Origin: Syntrophomonadaceae bacterium
GTDB taxonomy: Bacteria > Bacillota_D > Dethiobacteria > DTU022
DNA length: 5,208 nt
NCBI GenBank assembly: GCA_003551865.1
Contig: PUNU01000180.1
Coordinates: 1-5,208, forward strand
Reading direction: 5' to 3'
The notes beneath the pieces are model-generated. The model worked only from the letters and a program-made list of their open reading frames with translations. It ran no database searches and was not told where the DNA came from. The position numbers were made by a program, and so were the translations under genes. The first letter of the stretch is position 1. Every line of letters starts with the position of its first letter. This document shows, one piece after another, positions 1 through 4,999 of this stretch.

Positions 1-182
1 ACCGCCCGCACCACTTCGCCTTTTTTCACCACTCCACCCGGGGTGGCTTCTTTAACCGAAGCAACAATCGTATCGCCGATTCGGCCCGCTTTGCGCTTCG
101 ACCCTCCCAGGACCCTGATGCACAGGATCTTCTTTGCTCCCGAGTTATCGGCTACATTTAATATGGATTCGGTTTTTATCAT
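1..182 (-). CDS. rplN: 50S ribosomal protein L14 (partial, N-terminal 60 residues)
   Basis: L14 is a 50S protein that binds 23S rRNA near the factor-binding side and forms an intersubunit bridge with 16S rRNA. Reading minus from the ATG at 182 gives 60 complete codons before the window ends, about half of the usual length of roughly 122 residues. Visible family features are the N-terminal segment with ADNSGAKK at about residues 11-18, the [11 protein letters not shown] strand at about 21-31, the IGD turn near 35-37, and the [14 protein letters not shown] segment at 47-60. The ATG is preceded by AAAGGAGAGG (188-197), with 8 nt between GGAG and the start codon. The gene follows rpsQ after 50 nt that contain a GC-rich inverted repeat. 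Identification is by recognised family sequence; the truncation is only the window edge. Confidence 0.97.
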   Translation of the reverse strand, partial: MIKTESILNVADNSGAKKILCIRVLGGSKRKAGRIGDTIVASVKEATPGGVVKKGEVVRA

Positions 183-187
183 TGTTG

Positions 188-197
188 CCTCTCCTTT
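188..197 (-). promoter_or_regulatory. Ribosome-binding site of rplN
   Basis: The minus strand reads AAAGGAGAGG here, and 8 nt separate the GGAG from the ATG at 182. It fixes the rplN start and lies just downstream of the intercistronic inverted repeat at 205-226, so that fold could influence access to it. Confidence 0.8.
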
Positions 198-204
198 CAT
201 CCCC

Positions 205-226
205 CTGCCGGCAGGCTTACCGGCAG
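205..226 (-). other. GC-rich inverted repeat between rpsQ and rplN
   Basis: CTGCCGG (205-211) and CCGGCAG (220-226) are perfectly complementary 7-bp arms around an 8-nt loop. The left arm is also part of a self-complementary CTGCCGGCAG (205-214). In the minus-strand mRNA the hairpin falls between the rpsQ stop and the rplN ribosome-binding site. It is followed by GGGGGATGAAAGG rather than a U-run, so it is not an intrinsic terminator. A role in mRNA processing, stability or translational tuning is inference. Confidence 0.6.
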
Positions 227-232
227 AAGAAC

Positions 233-490
233 CTACAGCTTGGAACGTCGAATGACTTCCACCAGGCGCCATCTTTTATCCTTGCTTATTGGCCTGGTTT
301 CCATGATCTTGACGATATCTCCCACTCGGGATTCATTTGATTCATCATGAATCTTGTACTTCTTGGTTTGGCTGATGATCTTGTTGTAGAGGGGATGACG
401 ATCCGTCCTTTCCACCGCTACCACCCTGGTCTTATCCATTTTGTCGCTGATCACCCGGCCGCTGCGAACTTTACGCCTTCCTGTATTCAA
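233..490 (-). CDS. rpsQ: 30S ribosomal protein S17
   Basis: S17 is a small OB-fold protein that binds 16S rRNA early in 30S body assembly. The 85-residue product has the usual length and family landmarks: [18 protein letters not shown] at about residues 11-28, the HPLYNKII segment near 32-39, the KKYKIHDE stretch near 43-50, and [19 protein letters not shown] near 57-75. The start is TTG at 490. Reading upstream in frame gives no ATG or GTG before the in-frame TAA at 524-526, and GGGAGG (500-505) sits 9 nt before the TTG. The gap to rpmC is 33 nt and holds a 7-codon mini-ORF (487-510) whose TGA overlaps the TTG. The family assignment is secure; the TTG start is well supported because no alternative exists. 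Confidence 0.96.
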   Translation of the reverse strand: MNTGRRKVRSGRVISDKMDKTRVVAVERTDRHPLYNKIISQTKKYKIHDESNESRVGDIVKIMETRPISKDKRWRLVEVIRRSKL

Positions 491-499
491 GCCGATGGG

Positions 500-505
500 C
501 CTCCC
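500..505 (-). promoter_or_regulatory. Ribosome-binding site supporting the TTG start of rpsQ
   Basis: GGGAGG on the minus strand lies 9 nt before the TTG at 490. It decides the start because the frame offers no ATG or GTG between the upstream in-frame stop and this codon. The site lies within the overlapping mini-ORF at 487-510. Confidence 0.8.
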
Positions 506-523
506 TTCATTTTCAAGCTCAGC

Positions 524-709
524 TTAGGCCCGTTCCCTGAGCACGGTTTTAACCCGGGCTATATTACGGCGGACCTCTTTAATACGCATCACATTATCCA
601 ACTGGCCGGTGGCTTGCTGGAAACGCAGGTTGAAGAGCTCTTCTTTCAACTCTTTAACTTTTTCTTCCAGTTCCTGTTCGTTCAGCTCACGCACATCTTT
701 TATCTTCAT
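524..709 (-). CDS. rpmC: 50S ribosomal protein L29
   Basis: L29 is a small two-helix protein at the polypeptide exit of the 50S subunit, next to L23, where it helps form the docking surface for factors such as signal recognition particle. The 61-residue product matches the family length. It shows the N-terminal [20 protein letters not shown] helix (about 2-21), the family signature [15 protein letters not shown] (about 25-39), and a basic second helix with [19 protein letters not shown] (about 42-60). Its ATG overlaps the rplP TGA as ATGA (706-709). The sequence just upstream (GGGTGGTGTGTCCGA) has only a weak Shine-Dalgarno match, so translation probably depends on ribosomes finishing rplP. 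Confidence 0.97.
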   Translation of the reverse strand: MKIKDVRELNEQELEEKVKELKEELFNLRFQQATGQLDNVMRIKEVRRNIARVKTVLRERA

Positions 710-1134
710 TCGGACACACCACCCGATTCAGTTCTTTTTACAAACTTGGCCTTAATCGGCAGTTTATTGGCCGCCAGGCGCATGGCCTCTTTGGCCGTTT
801 CTTCATTGACGCCGGCCAGCTCAAAAATGACCCGCCCGGGCTTGACCACAGCCACCCAGTACTCGGGGGACCCTTTCCCTTTGCCCATCCGGGTCTCGGC
901 CGGCTTTTCTGTTACCGGCTTGTCGGGAAAGATGCGGATCCAGACCTTGCCGCCCCTTTTGATAAACCTGGTCATGGCAATACGGGCCGACTCAATCTGC
1001 TGCCCGGTAATCCATGAAGGTTCCAGGGCCTGCAGGCCGTATTCACCGAACTGTACTGTGGTGCCGCCCTTGGAGCGGCCTTTCATCCGGCCGCGGTGCT
1101 GGCGGCGGTACTTTACCCGCTTAGGCATTAACAT
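706..1134 (-). CDS. rplP: 50S ribosomal protein L16
   Basis: L16 binds 23S rRNA between the peptidyl transferase centre and the A-site/P-site tRNA elbows and is added late in 50S assembly. The 142-residue product shows the [20 protein letters not shown]-terminus, the [20 protein letters not shown] segment (about 29-48), the [20 protein letters not shown] region (about 67-86) that approaches tRNA, and the [15 protein letters not shown] strand pair. The start at 1134 is chosen because AGGAGGT (1143-1149) lies at good spacing; the ATG at 1128 would begin two codons later. The first 14 nt overlap the end of rpsC, and the ribosome-binding site lies within the rpsC tail codons. The gene ends in an ATGA overlap with rpmC. 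Both junctions suggest translational coupling. Confidence 0.97.
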   Translation of the reverse strand: MLMPKRVKYRRQHRGRMKGRSKGGTTVQFGEYGLQALEPSWITGQQIESARIAMTRFIKRGGKVWIRIFPDKPVTEKPAETRMGKGKGSPEYWVAVVKPGRVIFELAGVNEETAKEAMRLAANKLPIKAKFVKRTESGGVSE

Positions 1135-1801
1135 CGCTGTCTACCTCCTCTGCAGGCTTCTCCTCGCCCGGCTTCGAGGGCAATATTTCTCCCTTGAAAA
1201 TCCAAACTTTGACCCCGATCCTCCCGTAGGTGGTCTGGGCCTCTTTAAAACCGTAATCAATATCGGCACGCAGGGTCTGCAAAGGAACTGTCCCTTCATG
1301 GTAGCTCTCGTTGCGGGCCATCTCGGAACCGCCCAGCCTGCCGTTGCATTCAATTTTTACTCCTTCAGCTCCGTTGCGCATGGTCCGAAAAACAGACTGC
1401 TTCATCGCCCTCCTGAACGCGATGCGCCTTTCGAGCTGAGAAGCTACGTTCTCGGCCACCAGCTGAGCATCGAGTTCGGGCTTCTTGATTTCAATAATAT
1501 TTAAGTGCACTTTTTTCTCGGTCATCGCTTCGAGCTTTTTACGCAGTTCTTCGACGCCGACACCGCCGCGGCCGATAACCATGCCCGGTTTGGCGGTGTG
1601 GATATTAATGCGCAGATTATTCGCCGCCCGCTCGACTTCTACCCGCGATATTGACGCACCTTCCAGTTTTTCCTGGAGGTATTCTCTTATCTGCAAATCT
1701 TCATGCAGTAAATCTTTGTAGCTCTTGTCGGCATACCAGCGGGCATCCCAGTCACGGATTACACCGATGCGAAAACCGACGGGGCTTACTTTTTGTCCCA
1801 T
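1121..1801 (-). CDS. rpsC: 30S ribosomal protein S3
   Basis: S3 sits in the 30S head at the mRNA entry channel, where its basic residues contribute to mRNA unwinding. The 226-residue product has the [21 protein letters not shown]-terminus and a KH type II domain with the GxxG-type loop VIGRGG near 75-80. The entry-channel residues are present in AFRRAMK at about 128-134, matching E. coli R131, R132 and K135. The C-terminal domain contains [21 protein letters not shown] and [16 protein letters not shown]. An acidic tail of about 17 residues follows. The usual EWY of the C-terminal domain reads ESY here (Ser166). The start lies 2 nt after the rplV stop, and its purine-rich AAAGGGGGG site (1808-1816) falls in the last rplV codons. 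The gene overlaps rplP by 14 nt. Confidence 0.98.
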   Translation of the reverse strand: MGQKVSPVGFRIGVIRDWDARWYADKSYKDLLHEDLQIREYLQEKLEGASISRVEVERAANNLRINIHTAKPGMVIGRGGVGVEELRKKLEAMTEKKVHLNIIEIKKPELDAQLVAENVASQLERRIAFRRAMKQSVFRTMRNGAEGVKIECNGRLGGSEMARNESYHEGTVPLQTLRADIDYGFKEAQTTYGRIGVKVWIFKGEILPSKPGEEKPAEEVDSDVNA

Positions 1802-1803
1802 GA

Positions 1804-2145
1804 CTAACCCCCCTTTCTTTCTTTTAGTACCACCGTAATATGGCTGGTCCGTTTTAAAATCAGGTAGCGCCTGCCCCTGGCCCGCGGTTGGACCCTTTTC
1901 ATGGTCGGCCCTTCGTCCACGTAGGCCTGGTCGACATACAGCGCTCCCCGGTTCATTTCAAAGTTATGCTCGGCGTTGGCCGCCGCGGAGTTGACCACCT
2001 TGGCCACCGCTTCGGCGGCACCGCGCGGCGTATAACGCAGTATGCTCAGGGCTTCGTCCAGATCCCTGTTGCGTATAAGGTCCACTACGGCTCTCGCCTT
2101 ACGCGGCGCCAGGCGCACATAGCGAGCCTGTGCTTTTGCTTCCAT
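1804..2145 (-). CDS. rplV: 50S ribosomal protein L22
   Basis: L22 binds all domains of 23S rRNA and sends a long beta-hairpin into the polypeptide exit tunnel. The 113-residue product from the ATG at 2145 begins [18 protein letters not shown], the normal bacterial N-terminus. It carries the [14 protein letters not shown] segment (about 49-62), the [18 protein letters not shown] hairpin (about 74-91) and the closing [13 protein letters not shown] strand. The frame stays open to 2307, but those extra 54 codons run antiparallel to nothing recognisable and lie over rpsS, so they are not part of the gene. GTG at 2148 immediately precedes the ATG and is better spaced from GGAGG (8 nt versus 11), so the protein may begin one codon earlier. 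The rpsC start follows after 2 nt. Confidence 0.97.
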   Translation of the reverse strand: MEAKAQARYVRLAPRKARAVVDLIRNRDLDEALSILRYTPRGAAEAVAKVVNSAAANAEHNFEMNRGALYVDQAYVDEGPTMKRVQPRARGRRYLILKRTSHITVVLKERKGG

Positions 2146-2156
2146 CACTTCTTTTG

Positions 2157-2161
2157 CCTCC
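2157..2161 (-). promoter_or_regulatory. Ribosome-binding site of rplV
   Basis: GGAGG on the minus strand, within AGAGGAGGC just after the rpsS stop. It lies 11 nt before ATG 2145 and 8 nt before GTG 2148. It excludes the long upstream extension of the frame as the start, but leaves the choice between the adjacent GTG and ATG open. Confidence 0.75.
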
Positions 2162-2167
2162 TCTGCC

Positions 2168-2452
2168 CTACTTAATCGATGTAGTGCGTTCGGTATGGTG
2201 CCCGTGCCCCCGGAAAGAGCGGCTCGGGGCAAATTCGCCGAGTTTGTGCCCAACCATATCTTCGCTGATAAAGACCGGCACATGCCGCCGTCCGTCGTAA
2301 ACGGCAATCGTATGCCCGACCATATCGGGGAAGATGGTTGAACGGCGAGACCAGGTTTTTACCACCTTTTTGTCTCCCTTTTCGTTCATCCGGGTTATTT
2401 TTTTCATCAAGCTGGCCTCGACATACGGCCCTTTTTTCAGTGAACGTGCCAC
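2168..2452 (-). CDS. rpsS: 30S ribosomal protein S19
   Basis: S19 is a head protein of the 30S subunit that contacts the A-site tRNA region and the intersubunit bridge with 5S-rRNA-associated proteins. The 94-residue product has the diagnostic [12 protein letters not shown] start, the [20 protein letters not shown] core (about 34-53), and the [21 protein letters not shown]-terminal block (about 69-88), followed by a short basic tail. The start codon is GTG at 2452: the canonical ARSLKKGP sequence follows it directly, and GGGAGG (2463-2468) lies 10 nt upstream. The gene follows a 75-nt gap after rplB, the largest in the window, which contains a structured element. rplV begins 22 nt after its stop. 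Confidence 0.97.
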   Translation of the reverse strand: MARSLKKGPYVEASLMKKITRMNEKGDKKVVKTWSRRSTIFPDMVGHTIAVYDGRRHVPVFISEDMVGHKLGEFAPSRSFRGHGHHTERTTSIK

Positions 2453-2462
2453 TTTAAGAAAA

Positions 2463-2468
2463 CCTCCC
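2463..2468 (-). promoter_or_regulatory. Ribosome-binding site supporting the GTG start of rpsS
   Basis: GGGAGG on the minus strand, 10 nt before the GTG at 2452. It supports initiation at the non-ATG codon directly before the conserved ARSLKKGP sequence of S19. Confidence 0.8.
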
Positions 2469-2475
2469 TTTCAGT

Positions 2476-2526
2476 CGGAAAGCAGGCCGGCTCCCAGCAA
2501 AAAAAGGGGACAGCCGTCTCTTTCCG
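2476..2526 (-). other. Imperfect nested hairpin in the rplB-rpsS gap
   Basis: Outer arms CGGAAAG (2476-2482) and CTTTCCG (2520-2526) are perfectly complementary. Inside them, CGGCT (2488-2492) pairs with AGCCG (2512-2516), and CCC (2493-2495) can pair with GGG (2507-2509), leaving a 2-nt bulge. Together they make a long interrupted hairpin of about 51 nt occupying most of the 75-nt gap. A run of seven A (T on the mRNA strand) lies in the apical loop, not after the stem, so it is not a standard intrinsic terminator. The fold ends shortly before the rpsS ribosome-binding site. The pairing is seen by eye; the function is unknown. Confidence 0.55.
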
Positions 2527-2527
2527 G

Positions 2528-3358
2528 CTACTTCTTACGAGGACGGATAATATACTTGTCGGTATCTTTCTTTCTCTTGCGGGTTTTGTAACCCAGGGTC
2601 GGCTTGCCCCACGGGGTCAGAGGCCTTTTAAGCCCGATGGGCGCCCTGCCTTCGCCGCCGCCGTGCGGGTGGTCGCAGGGGTTCATAACCGAACCGCGCA
2701 CGGTCGGCCTCCGGCCCTGCCAGCGGCCCCTTCCGGCTTTGCCGATAGAAATATTTTCGTGCTCGATGTTGCCGAGCTGGCCGACGGTGGCCCGGCAGTC
2801 CAGGGGAACCAGGCGTACTTCGCCGGAAGGCAGGCGCAGGTGGGCCATTTTGCCCTCCTTGGCCGCCACCTGGGCGGCCGCCCCGGCCGAGCGGGCCAGC
2901 TGCCCGCCGTGGCCTATTTGCATTTCGATATTGTGCACGAAGGTCCCCGGCGGGATGGAACGCAGAGGCATGGCGTTGCCGGGCCTCACTTCCACCTTGA
3001 CCCCGGAGATGACCTTCTGACCCTCTCTTAGGCCCAGGGGGGCTAAAATGTAGCGCTTTTCGCCGTCGGCGTATTGCAGCAGGGCAATATTGGCCGAGCG
3101 GTTCGGATCGTATTCGATGCCGGCCACCCTGGCCGGGACGCCGTCTTTGTCCCGTTTAAAATCGATAACCCGGTAGCTGCGCTTATGACCGCCGCCCCGA
3201 TGGCGCACGGTAAGCCTGCCGTAGGTATTACGGCCGCCTTTTTTATGTAAAGGAGCGAGGAGCGATTTCTCGGGCTCCTTTTTGGTTATTTCGTCAAACG
3301 TCGATACGGTGGCAAACCGCCGCCCCGGTGAAGTGGGCTTAAAACGTTTTACGGCCAT
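2528..3358 (-). CDS. rplB: 50S ribosomal protein L2
   Basis: L2 is among the most conserved 50S proteins; it binds domain IV of 23S rRNA, is needed for subunit association, and its C-terminal region approaches the peptidyl transferase centre. The 276-residue product matches family length. It has the [15 protein letters not shown] start, the [20 protein letters not shown] block (about 52-71), the [20 protein letters not shown] core (about 80-99), and the [18 protein letters not shown] signature (about 225-242) with the histidines linked to peptidyl transferase activity. A Cys sits in that signature where Val is common (NPVDHPHGG). The basic [19 protein letters not shown] tail is normal. ATG 3358 is preceded by AAGGAGG (3367-3373) at 8 nt. 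The gene begins 19 nt after rplW. Confidence 0.98.
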   Translation of the reverse strand: MAVKRFKPTSPGRRFATVSTFDEITKKEPEKSLLAPLHKKGGRNTYGRLTVRHRGGGHKRSYRVIDFKRDKDGVPARVAGIEYDPNRSANIALLQYADGEKRYILAPLGLREGQKVISGVKVEVRPGNAMPLRSIPPGTFVHNIEMQIGHGGQLARSAGAAAQVAAKEGKMAHLRLPSGEVRLVPLDCRATVGQLGNIEHENISIGKAGRGRWQGRRPTVRGSVMNPCDHPHGGGEGRAPIGLKRPLTPWGKPTLGYKTRKRKKDTDKYIIRPRKK

Positions 3359-3377
3359 TTCTTATTCCTCCTTACTT

Positions 3378-3671
3378 CTAGCGGCTTTCAAACAGCTCAA
3401 TCGGCTTACTGTCTTCGGCCAAAGTGACGATCGCTTTTTTCCAATCCGGAGTTTTCCCTTCCTGGAAGCGACCCAGGCGTTTCTTTTTGCCCTTAAAATT
3501 GGCCGTATTAACCGCTTTTACTTTTACATCAAAAATCTCTTCAAGCGCCTGCTTGATTTCTATTTTGTTCGCGTTTTTGTCAACTACAAAAGCGTACTTG
3601 TTGGTTTCCATTAAATCGGACGATTTTTCGGTAACCAGAGGACGGATTATAATATCCCTCGGATTCTTCAT
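3378..3671 (-). CDS. rplW: 50S ribosomal protein L23
   Basis: L23 lies at the exit of the nascent chain tunnel beside L29 and is the main docking site for trigger factor and signal recognition particle. The 97-residue product has the normal length and features: [17 protein letters not shown] (about 6-22), [20 protein letters not shown] (about 24-43), the [21 protein letters not shown] segment in two parts at about 47-67, and the [10 protein letters not shown] strand (about 76-85). Glutamates of the LVTEKS and helix regions that contact trigger factor in E. coli cannot be assigned securely by eye. The ATG overlaps the rplD stop as ATGA (3668-3671), and a strong GAGGAGGT lies inside the end of rplD, with GGAGG 10 nt before the start. 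Coupled translation with rplD is likely. Confidence 0.97.
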   Translation of the reverse strand: MKNPRDIIIRPLVTEKSSDLMETNKYAFVVDKNANKIEIKQALEEIFDVKVKAVNTANFKGKKKRLGRFQEGKTPDWKKAIVTLAEDSKPIELFESR

Positions 3672-4294
3672 CCGCCGAACACCTCCTCGACCTGCTCAAG
3701 CGCCGCTTTGCTCATTACCAGGAAGTTGTGGTTCAGGATGTCGAGCACATTGAGCTGGCGGGCCAGGATCGTCTTGACCCCGGGCAGGTTGCGCGCCGAC
3801 TTAATAATATTCTGATCCGGTTCGGCGCTTATGATCAAAGTGCCCCCGCTCACATTCAAGTTTCCGAGCAAACCGACCATATTTTTGGTCTGCGGCGTGT
3901 CGATGGCAAAATCATCGACCACCAGCAGTTTGCCTTCTTTAAATTTATCGCTCAGGGCCGACTTAAGCGCGGCCCGGCGCATTTTTTTCGGCACCTTTTT
4001 TCCAAAATCGCGCGGGTGCGGGCCAAAAGTCACTCCTCCGCCGGTCCAGATCGGGGAACGAATGCTGCCGTGGCGGGCACGACCGGTCCCTTTCTGCGGC
4101 CACGGCTTACTGCCGCCGCCCCTGACCTCACTGCGATCTTTGCTTGAAGCCGTACCCTGCCGGCGCCTTGCCGCCTGGGAGACGGCAGTCTGGTAGAGGG
4201 CGCCTTCCTTAACCGGCGCCTCAAAAATACCGGCCTGGACTTCAACTTCGTCGACCTGTTCACCGTCTCTATTGTAAAGTGCCAGTTTAGGCAT
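3668..4294 (-). CDS. rplD: 50S ribosomal protein L4
   Basis: L4 is an early-assembly 50S protein; its globular domain lies on the surface and its long loop lines the exit-tunnel constriction with L22. In E. coli L4 also represses the S10 operon; that leader is outside this window, so regulation cannot be judged. The 208-residue product is normal length. The loop is seen at about 56-92 with [19 protein letters not shown] and [17 protein letters not shown]. The C-terminal Rossmann-like part follows with LLVVDDF, TLIISAE and the [20 protein letters not shown] end. Position 66 in the [12 protein letters not shown] macrolide-contact segment is Pro where Arg is usual. ATG 4294 is preceded by AAAGGAG; a 10-bp tandem duplication places a second ATG directly against the GGAG. 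Confidence 0.97.
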   Translation of the reverse strand: MPKLALYNRDGEQVDEVEVQAGIFEAPVKEGALYQTAVSQAARRRQGTASSKDRSEVRGGGSKPWPQKGTGRARHGSIRSPIWTGGGVTFGPHPRDFGKKVPKKMRRAALKSALSDKFKEGKLLVVDDFAIDTPQTKNMVGLLGNLNVSGGTLIISAEPDQNIIKSARNLPGVKTILARQLNVLDILNHNFLVMSKAALEQVEEVFGG

Positions 4295-4308
4295 CTCAAG
4301 GCATCTCC
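4289..4308 (-). repeat. 10-bp tandem duplication spanning the rplD start
   Basis: The plus strand reads AGGCATCTCA (4289-4298) followed directly by AGGCATCTCC (4299-4308), 9 of 10 identical. On the mRNA this duplicates GAGATGCCT, so two ATGs occur: one at 4304 that gives ATG CCT TGA, and the real rplD start at 4294. The first touches the GGAG (zero spacing) and is too close for efficient initiation; the second has 10 nt of spacing. Confidence 0.75.
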
Positions 4309-4311
4309 TTT
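4305..4311 (-). promoter_or_regulatory. Ribosome-binding site of rplD
   Basis: AAAGGAG on the minus strand, with the GGAG 10 nt before ATG 4294. It overlaps the distal copy of the 10-bp duplication and so is part of that rearranged start region. Confidence 0.75.
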
Positions 4312-4342
4312 CATTGGGCTGTCCCTAACTTGGGGCTCTCCC

Positions 4343-4972
4343 TTACTTGCTTTTCACCGATTCTTTGACTTCGACCAGGCCGCCCCGGGGACCGGGAACG
4401 GAACCTTTTACCAGCAGGATATTTTTTTCCGCGTCGGTGTCGACGACGTAGAGGTGCTCCACTGTGCGCCGCCAGCCGCCCATTCGGCCCGGAAGCCTGC
4501 GTCCCTTGAAAACCCGGGCCTGATCGACCGCGCCGAGCGTTCCGGGACCGCGGTAATAATGAGAACCGTGCGTTTTCGGACCGGTAGCGAAGTTCATTTT
4601 CTTGACCGAACCGGCAAAGCCTTTGCCCCTGGCGGTGGCGCTCACGTCAACGTAATCGCCGGCGGAGAAAAAATCCGCTTTTATCTCCTGACCGGGGCTG
4701 TACTCGGCAGGATCGCTTACCCTGAATTCGCGCAGGCAGCGCATCGGCTCGACCCCGGCCTGCTTAAAATGGCCTTTTAAGGGCCGGTTGACCCGCTGCG
4801 GCTTCTTCTCGCCAAACCCGAGCTGCACGCTGTTATAGCCGTCTTTATCTTTTTCCTTAACCTGGACCACCCGGCACGGCCCGGCTTCCAGGACTGTTAC
4901 CGGAACTACCCGGCCCTGCTCGTCGTAAACCTGGGTCATGCCCACTTTACGCGCCAGAATTGCTTTCGTCAT
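4343..4972 (-). CDS. rplC: 50S ribosomal protein L3
   Basis: L3 initiates 50S assembly, and its extended central loop reaches the peptidyl transferase centre. The 209-residue product is normal length. It has the KVGMTQVYDEQGRVVPVTVL start (about 9-28), EAGPCRVVQVK, the QLGFGEKK segment near 50-57, and LKGHFKQAGV (about 65-74). The loop region follows with ARGKGFAGSVKKMNFATGP (about 114-132), THGSHYYRGPGTLGAVDQ (134-151) and VFKGRRLPGRMGG (154-166), then the ILLVKGSVPGPRGGLVEVK end. Compared with remembered clostridial L3, the loop is unusual: KKMNFATGP where KRHGF/RGP is common, RGPGT for RxPGS, and Trp167 where Glu or Asn follows the GRMGG. ATG 4972 has GGAGG 12 nt upstream, rather far. A 48-nt gap follows to rplD. 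Confidence 0.97.
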   Translation of the reverse strand: MTKAILARKVGMTQVYDEQGRVVPVTVLEAGPCRVVQVKEKDKDGYNSVQLGFGEKKPQRVNRPLKGHFKQAGVEPMRCLREFRVSDPAEYSPGQEIKADFFSAGDYVDVSATARGKGFAGSVKKMNFATGPKTHGSHYYRGPGTLGAVDQARVFKGRRLPGRMGGWRRTVEHLYVVDTDAEKNILLVKGSVPGPRGGLVEVKESVKSK

Positions 4973-4984
4973 GATTACAAGACA

Positions 4985-4989
4985 CCTCC
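4985..4989 (-). promoter_or_regulatory. Ribosome-binding site of rplC
   Basis: GGAGG (within GGGAGGTG) on the minus strand, 12 nt before the ATG at 4972, somewhat longer than at the neighbouring genes. No closer in-frame alternative start codon is present, and the protein sequence from 4972 matches the L3 N-terminus. Confidence 0.7.
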
Positions 4990-4999
4990 CGCCTATCAG

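Noticed and set aside
347..1504. A 385-codon open frame on the plus strand
   Set aside because: It runs antisense across rpsQ, rpmC, rplP and most of rpsC, all of which are unmistakable. It shows no recognisable domain and its composition looks like a mirror of the coding strand. Length alone is explained by scarce stop codons opposite these genes.
2146..2307. The 54-codon N-terminal extension of the L22 frame
   Set aside because: It overlaps the rpsS coding region, lacks L22 homology, and the ribosome-binding site and canonical MEAKA N-terminus place the start at 2145 or 2148.
2499..2505. T7 run on the mRNA strand as an intrinsic terminator after rplB
   Set aside because: The run lies in the loop of the fold and not after a stem, and a terminator here would cut off eight essential genes downstream.
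2604..3031. Two overlapping plus-strand frames opposite rplB
   Set aside because: Both are shadows of the highly conserved L2 gene, rich in Pro, Ala, Arg and Gly with no domain and no plausible ribosome-binding site recognised.
3728..4196. Plus-strand frames opposite rplD
   Set aside because: They are antisense to L4 with no recognisable protein features.
4030..4314. A minus-strand frame beginning at ATG 4314, upstream of and overlapping rplD
   Set aside because: It is the alternative frame of rplD; the ATG lies within ATGAAAGGAG, which is the rplD ribosome-binding region, and the encoded sequence resembles no family.
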